Positions 53,431-63,265 of a DNA stretch of 64,000 nt are shown here, piece by piece. The translations under genes were made by a program, and so were the position numbers. This DNA is from Candidula unifasciata (Eukaryota; Mollusca; Gastropoda; Stylommatophora; Geomitridae): assembly GCA_905116865.2 (NCBI GenBank), contig CAJHNH020007723.1:238501-302500 (forward strand). The letters are read 5' to 3'. Within the stretch, counting starts at the first letter, position 1. Every line of letters begins with the position of its first letter. A model generated the notes under the pieces. The model made no database searches. It had not been told where the DNA came from and was given only the letters and a program-made list of their open reading frames with translations.

Positions 53431-53495
53431 CAAAACAAAGTGGGAAGGCGGGAATGCATTCATTCATTATCTTCTTCTTTTTATTCTACTGCCGC

Positions 53496-53776
53496 GGCTG
53501 CTTTTGCTGCTACTAATATTGCTGCCATTACTACTACTGCTGCCACTACTACTACTGCTGCCACTACTACTACTGCTGCCACTTCTACTACTGCTGCCAC
53601 TACTACTACTGCTGCCACTACTACTACTGCTGCCACTACTACTACTGCTGCCACTTCTACTACTGCTGCCACTACTACTACTGCTGCCACTACTACTACT
53701 GCTGCCACTACTACTACTGCTGCCACTACTACTACTGCTGCCACTACTACTACTGCTGCCACTACTACTACTGACA
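53496..53776. repeat. 18-bp CTA/CTG minisatellite, about 14 units
   Basis: ACTACTACTACTGCTGCC repeats at 18 bp; two units have ACTTCT. All six frames stay open (poly-Ala/Thr, poly-Leu, poly-Val peptides), which explains the long open stretches; not a gene. Confidence 0.95.
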
Positions 53777-53924
53777 AATATTCGGCGGGAGTGATAAATC
53801 TCTTCCTGGTCACCTTTCCTTTCCAGGCTACTCTAATAAATTATGGAAACTTCGACATCCAGTTCTCTGCGTCTGTCTCCAACCATGAGCTATGAGTTAA
53901 AAAACAAACAAAAAACTATTTTCC

Positions 53925-54095
53925 AAGCCTTCAGGCATATTGGGCATATTGGGCTAGACCTATACTTTACGAGACCAATCGAAACTAGCTAGAAGATGTA
54001 GTCAACATCAATCACGCCGGTCACCTTTACTTCCTAGGATTTTACCAGGTACCCATTTAACGCTGGCTCGATCTGGGAGTCAAAGTCATATCTAT
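53925..54095 (-). mobile_element. SINE-V fragment
   Basis: AAGCCTTCAGGCATATTGGG, GACCAATCGAAACTAGCTAG, AATCACGCCGGTCACCTTTA and ACCAGGTACCCATTTAACGC reversed. Confidence 0.75.
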
Positions 54096-54099
54096 ACCA

Positions 54100-54305
54100 C
54101 AATCTGGTGAGATTGATGCAGTTGGGGGTGACGAGAGGTTCTGGCAGTAGCTCTAGGCTCAGAGGAAAGGCAAGACGGACGTTTAATCAGAAAGCAACTG
54201 GCACCATTAGTATCGGAACTCTTCGCTGGCTGCTGAAGATGGGGATGGAGCGCTTATATGAATGCCCCGAGTGCTGGGATGTCAGTTCTTGAATCAAATC
54301 AAATC
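54100..54305 (+). mobile_element. LINE-A 3' end, best-kept terminal copy
   Basis: Frame 54107-54292 ends GTISIGTLRWLLKMGMERLY, then ECPECWDVSS and stop: a Cys pair at the end of the ORF, as in LINE-B. Tail AATCAAATCAAATC. Confidence 0.82.
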
Positions 54306-54625
54306 AGTCATATCTGAATAAAGCAAGGCGAAAGCATGGATGTAGAATCCGCAGGCGAAAGCCTAGAGGCCTTACCACAGCGGGTCCTGCCATACAGAGT
54401 ACCGGCAATGAGAACTATTTCTGGGGTTTAAACCCGGAACTCTGCACTGGCAGACAAGAACCTTTATTTTTAAGCACAATATGGCTTTAAAAGAAAAACA
54501 TGAAAAAGGGGAGGCGAATTCATTGGGTCTGTCTCCTTTGACTGCATCACCATTGTATGAGCCCTTTCCAGGACTTTTGGTGGCATGTCTGGCTAAGTCA
54601 TTTTATATGATGCACATAACCTACT

Positions 54626-54991
54626 ATGTATGTATGTATGTATGTATGTATGTATGTATGTATGTATGTATGTATGTATGTATGTATGTATGTATGTATG
54701 TATGTATGTATGTATGTATGTATGTATGTATGTATGTATGTATGTATGTATGTATGTATGTATGTATGTATGTATGTATGTATGTATGTATGTATGTATG
54801 TATGTATGTATGTATGTATGTATGTATGTATGTATGTATGTATGTATGTATGTATGTATGTATGTGTATGTATGTATGTATGTATGTATGTATGTATGTA
54901 TGTATGTATGTATGTATGTATGTATGTATGTATGTATGTATGTATGTATGTATGTATGTATGTATGTATGTATGTATGTATGTATGTATGT
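54626..54991. repeat. (TATG)n microsatellite, about 90 units
   Basis: One of the longest near-perfect tracts in the window, with a single TATGTG interruption at 54862. All frames open on both strands (MYVC, HTYI peptides); not coding. Confidence 0.99.
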
Positions 54992-55165
54992 CGTGACAAT
55001 CATTCTTCTTCCACTGCTCATGTCGTAAAGCATCGCGGAGAGGAGTCGCAGTGGTAGCCCTAGCTGCTGGCTGATTTCGTTCCATTCTGACCAGACGATC
55101 AACCCATTTTATTCTTGGATGTTCTATGAAACCATTTATCGGTACAGACGCGACAGCCATGTTAA
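54991..55165 (-). mobile_element. LINE 3' end that carries the (CATA)n tail, copy 1
   Basis: Minus frame [20 protein letters not shown], then [20 protein letters not shown] and EQWKKN, running straight into the tetranucleotide repeat after GTCGTGACA. Same end as 55962-56110. Confidence 0.82.
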
Positions 55166-55626
55166 ATTTATAATTATGTTACTACTCATAAACACACATT
55201 CTCCTCAATGCTATAACGTCAAACTGTTAGAAATCCTCACTAAGGGTCTCCACCTGCTTCATTTACCCTCCAGCTTTCCTGTCACGCCTTATGCCCCTTT
55301 CTCCCCCTCACCACCACTAGCCTTTTTCCTAATCCTCAGCTGATGGCGGGCAACCGAGTCTCTCTGTGCTGGTACACTAAGAGTTTTACTAGCTACTTTA
55401 CTCTGGCACTAACATATCGTCTTGACTACTCTCTTACCGGGAACTAGTTGTGAATGTCACTAGCGGAATAACAGTCAGCCTGTTTATTGACGTTTCTATG
55501 TGACGTCTTTCCCAGAATGGAAACAGCTTCGAACTGTCTAGAATAAATGCATAGTGTATGACAGCGGTGACAGCAGGCGTCGTGTGTCATCCATACACAG
55601 ACAGATGCATATATGCGCAGTTACAC

Positions 55627-55628
<2 letters not shown>

Positions 55629-55694
<66 letters not shown>

Positions 55695-55961
55695 GGATGG
55701 ATGGATGGATGGATGGATGGATGGATGGATGGATGGATGGATGGATGGATGGATGGATGCATGGATGGATGGATGGATGGATGCATGCATGCATGCATGC
55801 ATGCATGCATGCATGCATGCATGTATGTATGTATGTATGTATGTATGTATGTATGTATGTATGTATGTATGTATGTATGTATGTATGTATGTATGTATGT
55901 ATGTATGTATGTATGTATGTATGTATGTATGTATGTATGTATGTATGTATGTATGTATGTC
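55629..55961. repeat. Four-block tetranucleotide array GATA, GGAT, GCAT, GTAT
   Basis: (GATA)n 55630-55693, (GGAT)n to about 55783 with one GCAT inside, (GCAT)n to 55821, (GTAT)n to 55961. Each step differs by one base from the last. Open in all frames; not coding. Confidence 0.98.
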
Positions 55962-56112
55962 GTGACATTCTTCTTCCACTTCTGCCACACTGCTCATGTC
56001 GTAAAGCATCGCGGAGAGGAGTCGCAGTGGTAGCTCTAACTGCTGGCCGATTTCCTTCCATTCTGACCAGACGATCAACCCGTTTGATTATTGGATGCAT
56101 GCACACGCACAC
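55962..56112 (-). mobile_element. LINE 3' end that carries the (CATA)n tail, copy 2
   Basis: Minus frame [20 protein letters not shown], then [23 protein letters not shown], ending CATGACA-type junction with the array. About 90 percent identical by eye to copy 1. Confidence 0.82.
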
Positions 56113-56564
56113 ACAGACAGACAGGCAGTCCTGTAAATTATATGCAACTAATAAATTTACCCTTAATTCGTTAAAAATTTCACTCCGCTCGTAGCTCTCT
56201 CACTCTTTCGCTCTCTACCTCAACGCCCCTAAATCTCTCCCTCCCTTAGGGTCCTCATCACATTTCGCAACTAATTCTCTCCTGCTCCATCTCCCACCCC
56301 CTTTGTAGAGCTCCCAACCCAGTTCGAAAGTCGATGGCTATGTAGCTGCTTAGCAAAACAAACGTAGACAACCGGAACTAATGTTCGCTGGGCCTCACAA
56401 ACATCATAGAAATGTCTACATACAAACACAGTCAGCCATATATCAAGTGGTGTCTTATCACCGTCTGGAAATTCCGAAACACGTAATGTTTTAGGAGAAA
56501 CATAAACATAACAGACAGGTACATACAAGAGTGTATAAGTAAGTATAGATGTATGCACGTATAT

Positions 56565-56772
56565 ATCGACGGCTTCTGTGGCTTAGGCGTTGCGAACGAG
56601 CTTCGTAATGCCGGGGTGCCGGGTTCAATCCCAGCTGACGTACATGCAGATGCCTAGTATTGGAACAAGACTCAAGTCTAGAAATGGAAGAACAACCAGA
56701 ACTTTTCACCGGAGTTTACAGCCGGTGAAGAAGAAGAAGAAGACGAAGAAGAAGAAAAAGAAGAAGAAGATA
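56565..56772 (+). mobile_element. Chimeric SINE: SINE-S tRNA head with SINE-B 3' half
   Basis: Head CGACGGCTTCTGTGGCTTAG with B box GGGTTCAATCCCA (as 35058), followed by GGAACAAGACTCAAGTCTAG, AACAACCAGAACTTTTCACC, GAGTTTACAGCCGGTGAAGA and a GAA/AAG tail to 56770, exactly the SINE-B 3' end. Confidence 0.85.
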
Positions 56773-57177
56773 TTGTTTGGATGGGGGGCCTCTTACAAAT
56801 ATTTCGGACTAGAGCTCAAACTCCTAGGCCCCGACGCCCCTGCAGGAAGCTATAGCACCTACTTCTATAAGAGATTTCAGACAAACTGTGTCAGTAATAA
56901 CTACATTCAGTCAAATTTGGGCGATGCGAAGTGTAGGCGAGAAGTCTTCAACCCGATAGCCTGTGGTTCTCTTCTTCGCTTGTTCAGCGAGTTCAAAGTG
57001 ATTTCTCAAAGTGAGTGAACTTCGGTATGTTACAGAAAGTTATGTTTCCAGTTGAGAGGGTCGTGGAACTTCTACCTACTACCACCAATCCGGCGAAACA
57101 CCCCCCCCCCCTTTTTTTTTAAATTTTAAAATCAGGTAAAAATATGTTTAAATTGTACGTTTATATAACTTTCTCTC

Positions 57178-57198
57178 TCTCACACACACACAAACACA
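57178..57198. repeat. (TC)(AC) microsatellite
   Basis: TCTCTCTCACACACACACAA at 57173-57194. Confidence 0.8.
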
Positions 57199-57216
57199 TG
57201 ACAGGGACTATAAGAA

Positions 57217-57266
57217 GAAGAACCGATCCGACCTTTTGATATTAGCCAAAAGACAAGAAAAGCGAT
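57217..57266 (-). ncRNA. U2 snRNA-like 5' fragment
   Basis: On the minus strand the sequence starts ATCGCTTTTCTTGTCTTTTG then GCTAATATCAA, close to the conserved U2 start ATCGCTTCTCGGCCTTTTGG then CTAAGATCAA, and continues with GGTCGGATCGGTTCTT against the U2 GTGTAGTATCTGTTCTT. The branch-site-pairing GTAGTA is altered, so this is more likely a pseudogene or SINE head than a working gene. It ends in a TTCTTCTT stretch. Confidence 0.6.
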
Positions 57267-57339
57267 CCGCTGTTCTATCTAAATGTGCTTTTCAGCTGAT
57301 CTGTTGAATGTCCGCGTGTTACACTAATATGTCGCCAGC

Positions 57340-57485
57340 AAAGGTAAGTAAAAGACTTTTCTCAACCTCTGGCGCATCGGGTATACAGAGCTAGATACAC
57401 ATTTTTATAAATCAATCGGCGATGACATTACTGACCCTGTACCGATTTTAAACTAATTCAACCTGATACCCAAGTACATTTTTAC
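57340..57485 (-). mobile_element. SINE-V fragment
   Basis: GGTAAGTAAAAGACTTTTCT, GGTATACAGAGCTAGATACA, TTTATAAATCAATCGGCGAT reversed SINE-V tail, body decayed. Confidence 0.65.
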
Positions 57486-57634
57486 AATAAACAAATCCGC
57501 TTCCGTCACACGTTGGCAGAAGTTAGTGCGATCTGTTTCTCTAGTGGGGAAATTCTCAGTGATTTCGCAAATTCATGAAGCCAAGAAAACGCAAAGAACC
57601 GCTACGACTTAACTCTTAAAGTGTCAGGAAAGCC

Positions 57635-57745
57635 CGGCTCGCTAGCTCAGTTTGCTAAACCCGACTGCGCGGCCACCTGCTGACGAACTCCTTGTGGCCA
57701 TGGTTCACGCCCATGGGTAGGCAGAAAATCCACATTTCTCCCATA
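57635..57745 (+). mobile_element. tRNA-derived SINE
   Basis: A-box-like CTAGCTCAGTTTGC and B-box-like TGGTTCACGCCC, 50 bp apart, beginning GGCTCGCTAGCTCAG like a tRNA 5' end. Followed by a GGCAGAAAATCCACATTTCT body. Confidence 0.5.
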
Positions 57746-57749
57746 TGTA

Positions 57750-59200
57750 CGTTATCTATCACGGAATCAAGGCCGAAGGGTTGCAGTACCTATAGTACCG
57801 AGCCAAAGGGTTAAAAACTCATGGTTTCTAGATATTTAAAAAAAAAGGTGTTAAGAAATGTAGCTGAACATTACAAGGTAAGGATAATCACGAAGCACGT
57901 AAACAAAGCGTGAGAGTGCAACTGTTGCAGACACAGCAGCTCATACACACAACTGGGTAATAGAATAGCTAACCAGGTTTCTATAGAATGTTTTAGTCTT
58001 AGTCGAGGTCTCCGATTCCCTGCAATCCGTTGCTTGATCCGTTCCTGTGCCAGTGCAAATCAAATGAAAAGTCCCTCCCAGTCGCATTTTAAAAATTGGT
58101 CAACAAACAATAAGTCCCGGTACAATTCAGAAATATGCGCACGCAGTACATGCATATGGCAGTCTATAGAATGGTTAGGATAAACGCAGTCACATCGTTC
58201 GTTGTTTGGTACACATAGCAAATGCGTGATCATATATGGAGCGTTGGTTGCACAGAAAGAGTTAAAAAGACATTCAGTTAAGATAGTTACAGCGAACGAA
58301 GCTGCCCTGCCAAAATATGATCTAAAATCAGATTAAGGCGGAGTACAGAAGTTGCTCAACGCGACATTCACATTGAACAGTGATCAGGACAGTGTGACGA
58401 ATCAAACTCCAACTACAAAAAGTCCCAAACACCTAGAACCCCCACATCACTCAAGGTTTTAAAATGTACCATTTCTAATTTTCTAGGTTTGTACGGGGTT
58501 TTCCCTGTAACTCTTCATTCAAGTGTAGGAGAGACAAAAGATTGCAAAGAAGGGCTTGTGAACAAGCTATTCAAAGTTCACTGACAGTTCGTGGGAAAGA
58601 CCGGAGGACGAAGAAAATGTTCAGTTTATTAATGGCCTGAATTGTTTGATGTGGTGATTTTCCTTAGTCACGACTCAGGATAATTCAAGACTAATAGCTT
58701 GTGAATGGCTTGTGTTTTCAGAGGTTAACAAGATCTTATTACTTCAGCGTTTTTATAAGCCTTTGTGGGTAAACTGCAGGGCAAGAGCAGAGCACCGGAA
58801 CTTGAGGCTTAGGTACTTTGATGCCCCCCACCCCCCAAAAAAAATTGTTTTTGTATTTTGGGTCTAAGCTGCACGCCACCCACCCCTCCCCCTCCAGGAG
58901 TACTGAATTTTGTTTTGAGTTTCAAATTAATTTAAAGAGAGCATTATATTTATTTTCCATTCAGTGTGGCATTGTTATCATTATTTTATTATTATGGAGC
59001 ACTTAAGTATAGCCTGGTCCTCTTTGTCCATCTCGTCCTCTCTAGAAACATGCAAGGGGCCTTACGACCCCCCCCCCCCCCAATCCCCCAAAAAACAAAA
59101 AATTCAGGGTTGGTGCCCTGTGGTCATGAGGGGACAGTAGTAAACTGAAAGTCAGTGCGCTCATATCACTGACAATGTTAGACGCCACTATCTATGGGGA
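57750..59200. other. No gene recognised
   Basis: Unique-looking sequence with short C runs (58820-58840, 59070-59083). No long frames, no recognised repeats. Upstream regulatory or first-exon sequence of the kinase gene could lie here, but nothing specific is seen. Confidence 0.4.
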
Positions 59201-59224
59201 ACATTATTCACTCCTCTACATGAA

Positions 59225-59580
59225 AAAACAAAAGCATGATGGAGTTTACAGCCAGTGAACGTGACGAAGAAGAAGAAGAAGAAGAAGAAGAAGAAGAAGA
59301 AGAAGAAGAAGAAGAAGAAGAAGAAGAAGAAGAAGAAGAAGAAGAAGAAGAAGAAGAAGAAGAAGAAGAAGAAGAAGAAGAAGAAAAAGAAGAAGAAGAA
59401 GAAAAGAAGAAGGAAAAAAAGAAGAAGAAAAAAAAGAAGAAAAAAAAGAAGAAGAAAAGAAGAAGAAGAAGAAGAAGAAGAAAAAGAAGAAGAAGAAGAA
59501 GAAGAAGAAGAAGAAGAAGAAGAAGAAGAAGAAGAAGAAGAAGAAGAAGAAGAAGAAGAAGAAGAAGAAGAAGAAGATAT
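59225..59580 (+). repeat. SINE-B 3' end followed by expanded (GAA)n
   Basis: Starts GGAGTTTACAGCCAGTGAAC, the last 20 bases of SINE-B, then about 310 bp of GAA units with AAAAGAAG interruptions at 59385-59480. Open on both strands (Glu/Lys/Arg or Phe/Ser/Leu peptides); not coding. Confidence 0.95.
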
Positions 59581-59692
59581 GAGTGTTTGTCCTTCTCCTA
59601 ATGTTATCCGTTCAGGCAGGCCTACCAACAACAAAAAAAAAAAATAGGGGGGGGGGGGAGAGCCTCAGCCCCCTACACTTTTTTTTATAGAG

Positions 59693-59868
59693 CAGTGGTT
59701 TTCAACCTGTGGGTTGCGACCCTTCTAAGGGGGGTCGACCAAGACCATCGGAGAACATATTTAGTGAAGTTATGAAGTAGCAAGGCAAATAATTGTATGA
59801 CTGGGTGTCGCCACAAAATGAGGAACTGTTTTAAAGGGTCGCCGCATTAGAAAAGTTGACAGCCACTG
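59693..59868. mobile_element. SPIN-like hAT MITE, 176 bp
   Basis: Ends CAGTGGTTTTCAACCTGTGG and (reverse complement) CAGTGGCTGTCAACTTTTCT. Flanking octamers TTATAGAG (59685-59692) and CTCTAGAG (59869-59876) match at 6 of 8 positions. Interior GACCAAGACCATCGGAGAAC, GAAGTTATGAAGTAGCAAGG and TGAGGAACTGTTTTAAAGGG follow the SPIN order, with one copy of the motif expanded at 46690-47212. Confidence 0.88.
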
Positions 59869-60108
59869 CTCTAGAGAAAAAGGCGGTGAGTAGTGCAAGC
59901 GGCATAAGCCTCGTTTAGTGATTAATAATACCAATATTCCGAATGGGCGTGTGAGGTTGTGCATAGGCGCTTGGGCACTGCAGCCAGCAGTCTTAAGATT
60001 GGCTTGCTTCTCTTCGGAAAGGCGAAAATTGAAATTTAAGTAGCCTGCCTATAGAGCAGCCAGGCCAACCCCACCTCCTCGTGGTGCACGCCGGAAAACT
60101 AAAGCCCC

Positions 60109-60405
60109 GTGGTTTCAGGCTCCGAGGCTATGGCTCACCTGGAAGGAGACGGGGCAACAACCAGGTCAGCTGTTTCAACTTCTCCGCCAGGCGACGGGCC
60201 TAGCAAGCCGGCAGTGGTGTATATAAACAAGAAACATCGAATTATTTTAGGAAAGTCTCTTGCGGAACTCGGACCGGCAACGATGCAAAAAGATGATCAA
60301 ATCTATCACTCGAGAAGCGCAAGAAATATACAGAAAACCACAACTTTGGGCTACAACCTGGCATCAGTGAGACGACAAAAGATATATAATTACAAACAAA
60401 TATAA
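60109..60405 (+). CDS. Unidentified 98-codon open frame
   Basis: Either ATG at 60109 or at 60130 (MAHLEGDGATTRSAVSTSPP). Hydrophilic, with GPSKPAVVYINKKHRIILGK and DDQIYHSRSARNIQKTTTLG. GC content and lack of simple repeats make it stand out. It is preceded by a GC-rich stretch (60060-60110). It could be a first exon, or the 5' part of a LINE just before an endonuclease start (KTTTLG..N resembles a decayed W-N-V start). No family confirmed. Confidence 0.35.
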   Translation: MVSGSEAMAHLEGDGATTRSAVSTSPPGDGPSKPAVVYINKKHRIILGKSLAELGPATMQKDDQIYHSRSARNIQKTTTLGYNLASVRRQKIYNYKQI

Positions 60406-60554
60406 TAATTATATACAAATGTATGTGCGCGCGTGAGTCAAGAGACTTTCTTGCATGGTAAGTTTAGCACTTAAACAAAATGACCCCCACCCCCCCCCCC
60501 TTTTTTTCTCCAAAACAAATGGGACGGGTAGGGGAGATAGGTGAGAGAATAAAA

Positions 60555-60983
60555 GTGTCGGTTATTTATACGATTGTCTTCCTATCTGCATACCACCGGT
60601 TGTAGGTCAACTACACTGATAAGTTGGTTGGACTAGTCTACTGTGGTCGAGGTTATTGGTGTCGAAGTCTGTTGTCTGGTATTTACGTTTTTATTTCCAA
60701 AAAAAAAAAAAGAGACCGCCTGTGACATAGGTTTGTCACTCTCTAGGGGGGTTGTGTATTAGACCCAGTATCTAAATGTTTTAGAAGCGTTAAAAGCTCT
60801 GGCATGGTGAAATATACAACACGCAGTATGAGCGAGAGTGCGGAATATCCCCGTGACCTTGTGTGAAAGTCAGAACGCTTGAGACCGACCTATCTGAAGT
60901 GAGGTGGTCAGTAGATCATCCATTCAGAAGCGAGCTAGTGTGTAGCGGTGTGTAAATGGGGAGACGAGCGTAAAATTTACCAA
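60555..60983 (+). mobile_element. MITE, ACGATGGTCTCCCC family (copy 2)
   Basis: TTATTTATACGATTGTCTTC left, AATGGGGAGACGAGCGTAAA right. Collinear with 48370-48792: TTGTAGGTCAACTACACTGA, AAGTTGGTTGGACTAGTCTA, GTTAGACCCAGTATCT-type block, GAAGTGAGGTGGTCAGTAG. Contains a poly-A insertion at 60699. Confidence 0.8.
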
Positions 60984-61234
60984 AGTGTCAAAACCCCATA
61001 GGTTTCGGCGCCCCTGTTCTGAAAACGCACTGGAGGCCCACGCATCTCGACCACAACAGTTCTAACCGCTTGTTAATTTTTTCTATTTTACCTGCAGGCC
61101 TAAACACTGAGATCCCCCCCTCCCCCACCCCCACAAACTGTTGGGAAAAAAGGGCGCCACCCCCTCCCCCTTTTCACTCAGCACTGAAGTTTTCTATTTT
61201 CAGTTTTCGCTTATACATATATTCTTCCTCCTTT

Positions 61235-61690
61235 TTAATCAGCGTTCCGAGCCCTTGAGGTTCATTGCTGCAGATATCCCCCGCGTCCACTCATCTCTCT
61301 GGTTGGCTTCCCTTTCCAGTTGGTGACACCAAGTATTTGTAGGTCTGTCTGGACGTAATCTCTTTATCGTCTTCTTGGTCTGCCTCGTGGTCTACGACCA
61401 TTCAGGTCCCTTGTGTATACAGTTTTACCTCTCTGTTATTTGGCCAATCTCTCAATATGCCCAAGCCATTTCAGTCTATTTGCTTTCATGATGCCAGTGA
61501 TCAGTGGTGAAATCAGATAATGAATTTCGTTGTTGCATCTCACTCTTCATGCCCGGCTGATGGGTCCACAGATTCGTCTAATACTCTGTTTTCGAAAATG
61601 TGTAATGAAGCTTCCATCTCTTTTAGCTGTGCTTCAAGTTTCAGAGCCACATAAAACATATTATTATCACTAGTTGAAATATATTTACTT
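61235..61690 (-). mobile_element. LINE C-terminal fragment, copy 2
   Basis: GCGTTCCGAGCCCTTGAGGT, CCACTCATCTCTCTGGTTGG, GTATTTGTAGGTCTGTCTGG, ATATGCCCAAGCCATTTCAG (minus strand LKWLGHI-type motif) and TGCATCTCACTCTTCATGCC. Longer than copy 1 at 15235. Confidence 0.65.
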
Positions 61691-61768
61691 TCTATTCAAA
61701 AAAAGTTTACTGTTAGGTACTTAAATATTTGAGCTTCCTCAATTTTTTTTCTTTGTGTCTTGATATCA

Positions 61769-61771
<3 letters not shown>

Positions 61772-61817
<46 letters not shown>

Positions 61818-61872
61818 AACACACACACACACATATATATATATATAGTTTTTGACCCATATATATATATAG
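61772..61872. repeat. (AC)n(TA)n(AC)n(TA)n microsatellite
   Basis: CACACACACACACACACACA then ATATATATATATAT, repeated in shorter form to 61872. Confidence 0.93.
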
Positions 61873-61889
61873 TGAAGATCAAAATCTCT

Positions 61890-62561
61890 TCTTAGATTTA
61901 AGGGAAAACGATAATAATGTCACAGATAAAACTGGCGGTCACCCAAAAAATTACAAAAAAATGGTGAAGAAATTGAAAATGTCACAAACTTTGAATAGCT
62001 AGGCTCTTTAATAAATAGCAATGGAGACTGTTTGACAGAATTAAAAGAAGAATGGCCGTAGCAATGCAAAGATTAAACAGTCTAAAAAGTCTATGGTTAA
62101 GCACCAGCAAAGAGATCAAAATTAGAATTTTGAGAGCATGCATCTTCCCTGTAGCAACAAAAGGATGTGAGTCGTGGACTATCTCCCAGTCTTTAAGAAA
62201 GAGATTAGGGGTTTTTGAGCTGAAATGCTATAGAAAGATTCTCAGAATATCTTGGACGAAAAAGAGGAGAAATACTGACATCTTGAAAGATCTGAAAATC
62301 AAGGAAGATTGGCTAATAAACAGCATCCTGTCTCGGAAGCTGAAATATTTTGGTCATATCAAGCGCCACGACGGATTGGAAAAACAATATAGCAGAAGGC
62401 ATGGTACCAGGAAGAAGGGGCAGGGGCCGACGAACACGAAGATGGGCACATAATATAAGTGACTCCTAGAGTATGATAGTGCATGAGGCGGGAGAGCTGG
62501 CTAGTGACAGAATTTCTTTCAGCCAGACCATGATGAGAGCGACGTTCTGCAAAAGACCTGC

Positions 62562-62565
<4 letters not shown>
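61890..62565 (+). mobile_element. RTE-like LINE RT C-terminus with (TA)n tail
   Basis: Frameshifted start (ENVTNFE.LGSLINSNGDCL), then open frame 62052-62453: MAVAMQRLNSLKSLWLSTSK, RILRACIFPVATKGCESWTI, LKCYRKILRISWTKKRRNTD and LINSILSRKLKYFGHIKRHD. It then shifts into [27 protein letters not shown], stop overlapping the first TA of the tail. BovB/RTE-like organisation. Confidence 0.88.
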
Positions 62566-62729
<164 letters not shown>

Positions 62730-63084
62730 CAGGACTTCCTCTATCTAATCTATTAAACGATATTTCCGCATTTCTTTTTTGTCAAGCAAGTACTTCCTGC
62801 TCGATTGTCACAGCCGATGCCACCGCGCGACGGTTACACTAAGTGGGGTGGGAGATAGCACGTCACACTTGACGCCAGCATTGACCAACATATTCGAACC
62901 CAAGGCATGCGTTTTTTTCTGATATAGGAAACAGGATGGAGCTAGTAATCCGGGGTCGTTGATCAACACAGAATCTTGGAGGCTGGGCGGGCCGCTGTCT
63001 GCGTGAAGTCATGCTTTCGTTATTTGATTTTCTGTACAGCAGACTTCTCTCTCCAGTTCCGGGTTTTAATACCTTTCTGGGTAT

Positions 63085-63265
63085 CGAGAGAGGAGCGGCT
63101 GATCGCACGGTTTAGAACGCTGTGCTCTCATTGCGAAAGACCCAGGTTCTGGGTCAAAACTGAAATCCTTACCTGCACAGTCCGTAACGACGGCACTACC
63201 TATGCGGCCCTAAATACTTAGGCTCACAGATCCCCTTCGCCGATTCTGCACCGCAAAAGTTGTAA
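63085..63265 (+). mobile_element. SINE-D copy
   Basis: Head GATCGCACGGTTTAGAACGC with B-box-like CCCAGGTTCTGGGTC; body TGAAATCCTTACCTGCACAG, CTACCTATGCGGCCCTAAAT, CTTAGGCTCACAGATCC and CGCAAAAGTTGTAAAAAC. Confidence 0.62.

Noticed and set aside
53294..53895. Frames of 110-183 codons with poly-Leu, Thr/Ala and Val/Ala repeats
   Set aside because: An 18-bp array stays open in every frame; composition explains them fully.
54481..55160. Open frames of 130-178 codons on both strands (MYVC and HTYI repeats)
   Set aside because: They are translations of (TATG)n, which lacks stops in any frame; no unique coding sequence.
57320..57350. ATGTCGCCAGCAAAG followed by GTAAGTAAAAG, resembling a first exon with perfect donor on the plus strand
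   Set aside because: GTAAGTAAAAGAC.. is the ordinary 3' end of a reversed SINE-V; only five codons, no further support.
59188..59647. Long Glu/Lys/Arg and Ser/Phe frames on both strands
   Set aside because: Produced by the (GAA)n tract only.
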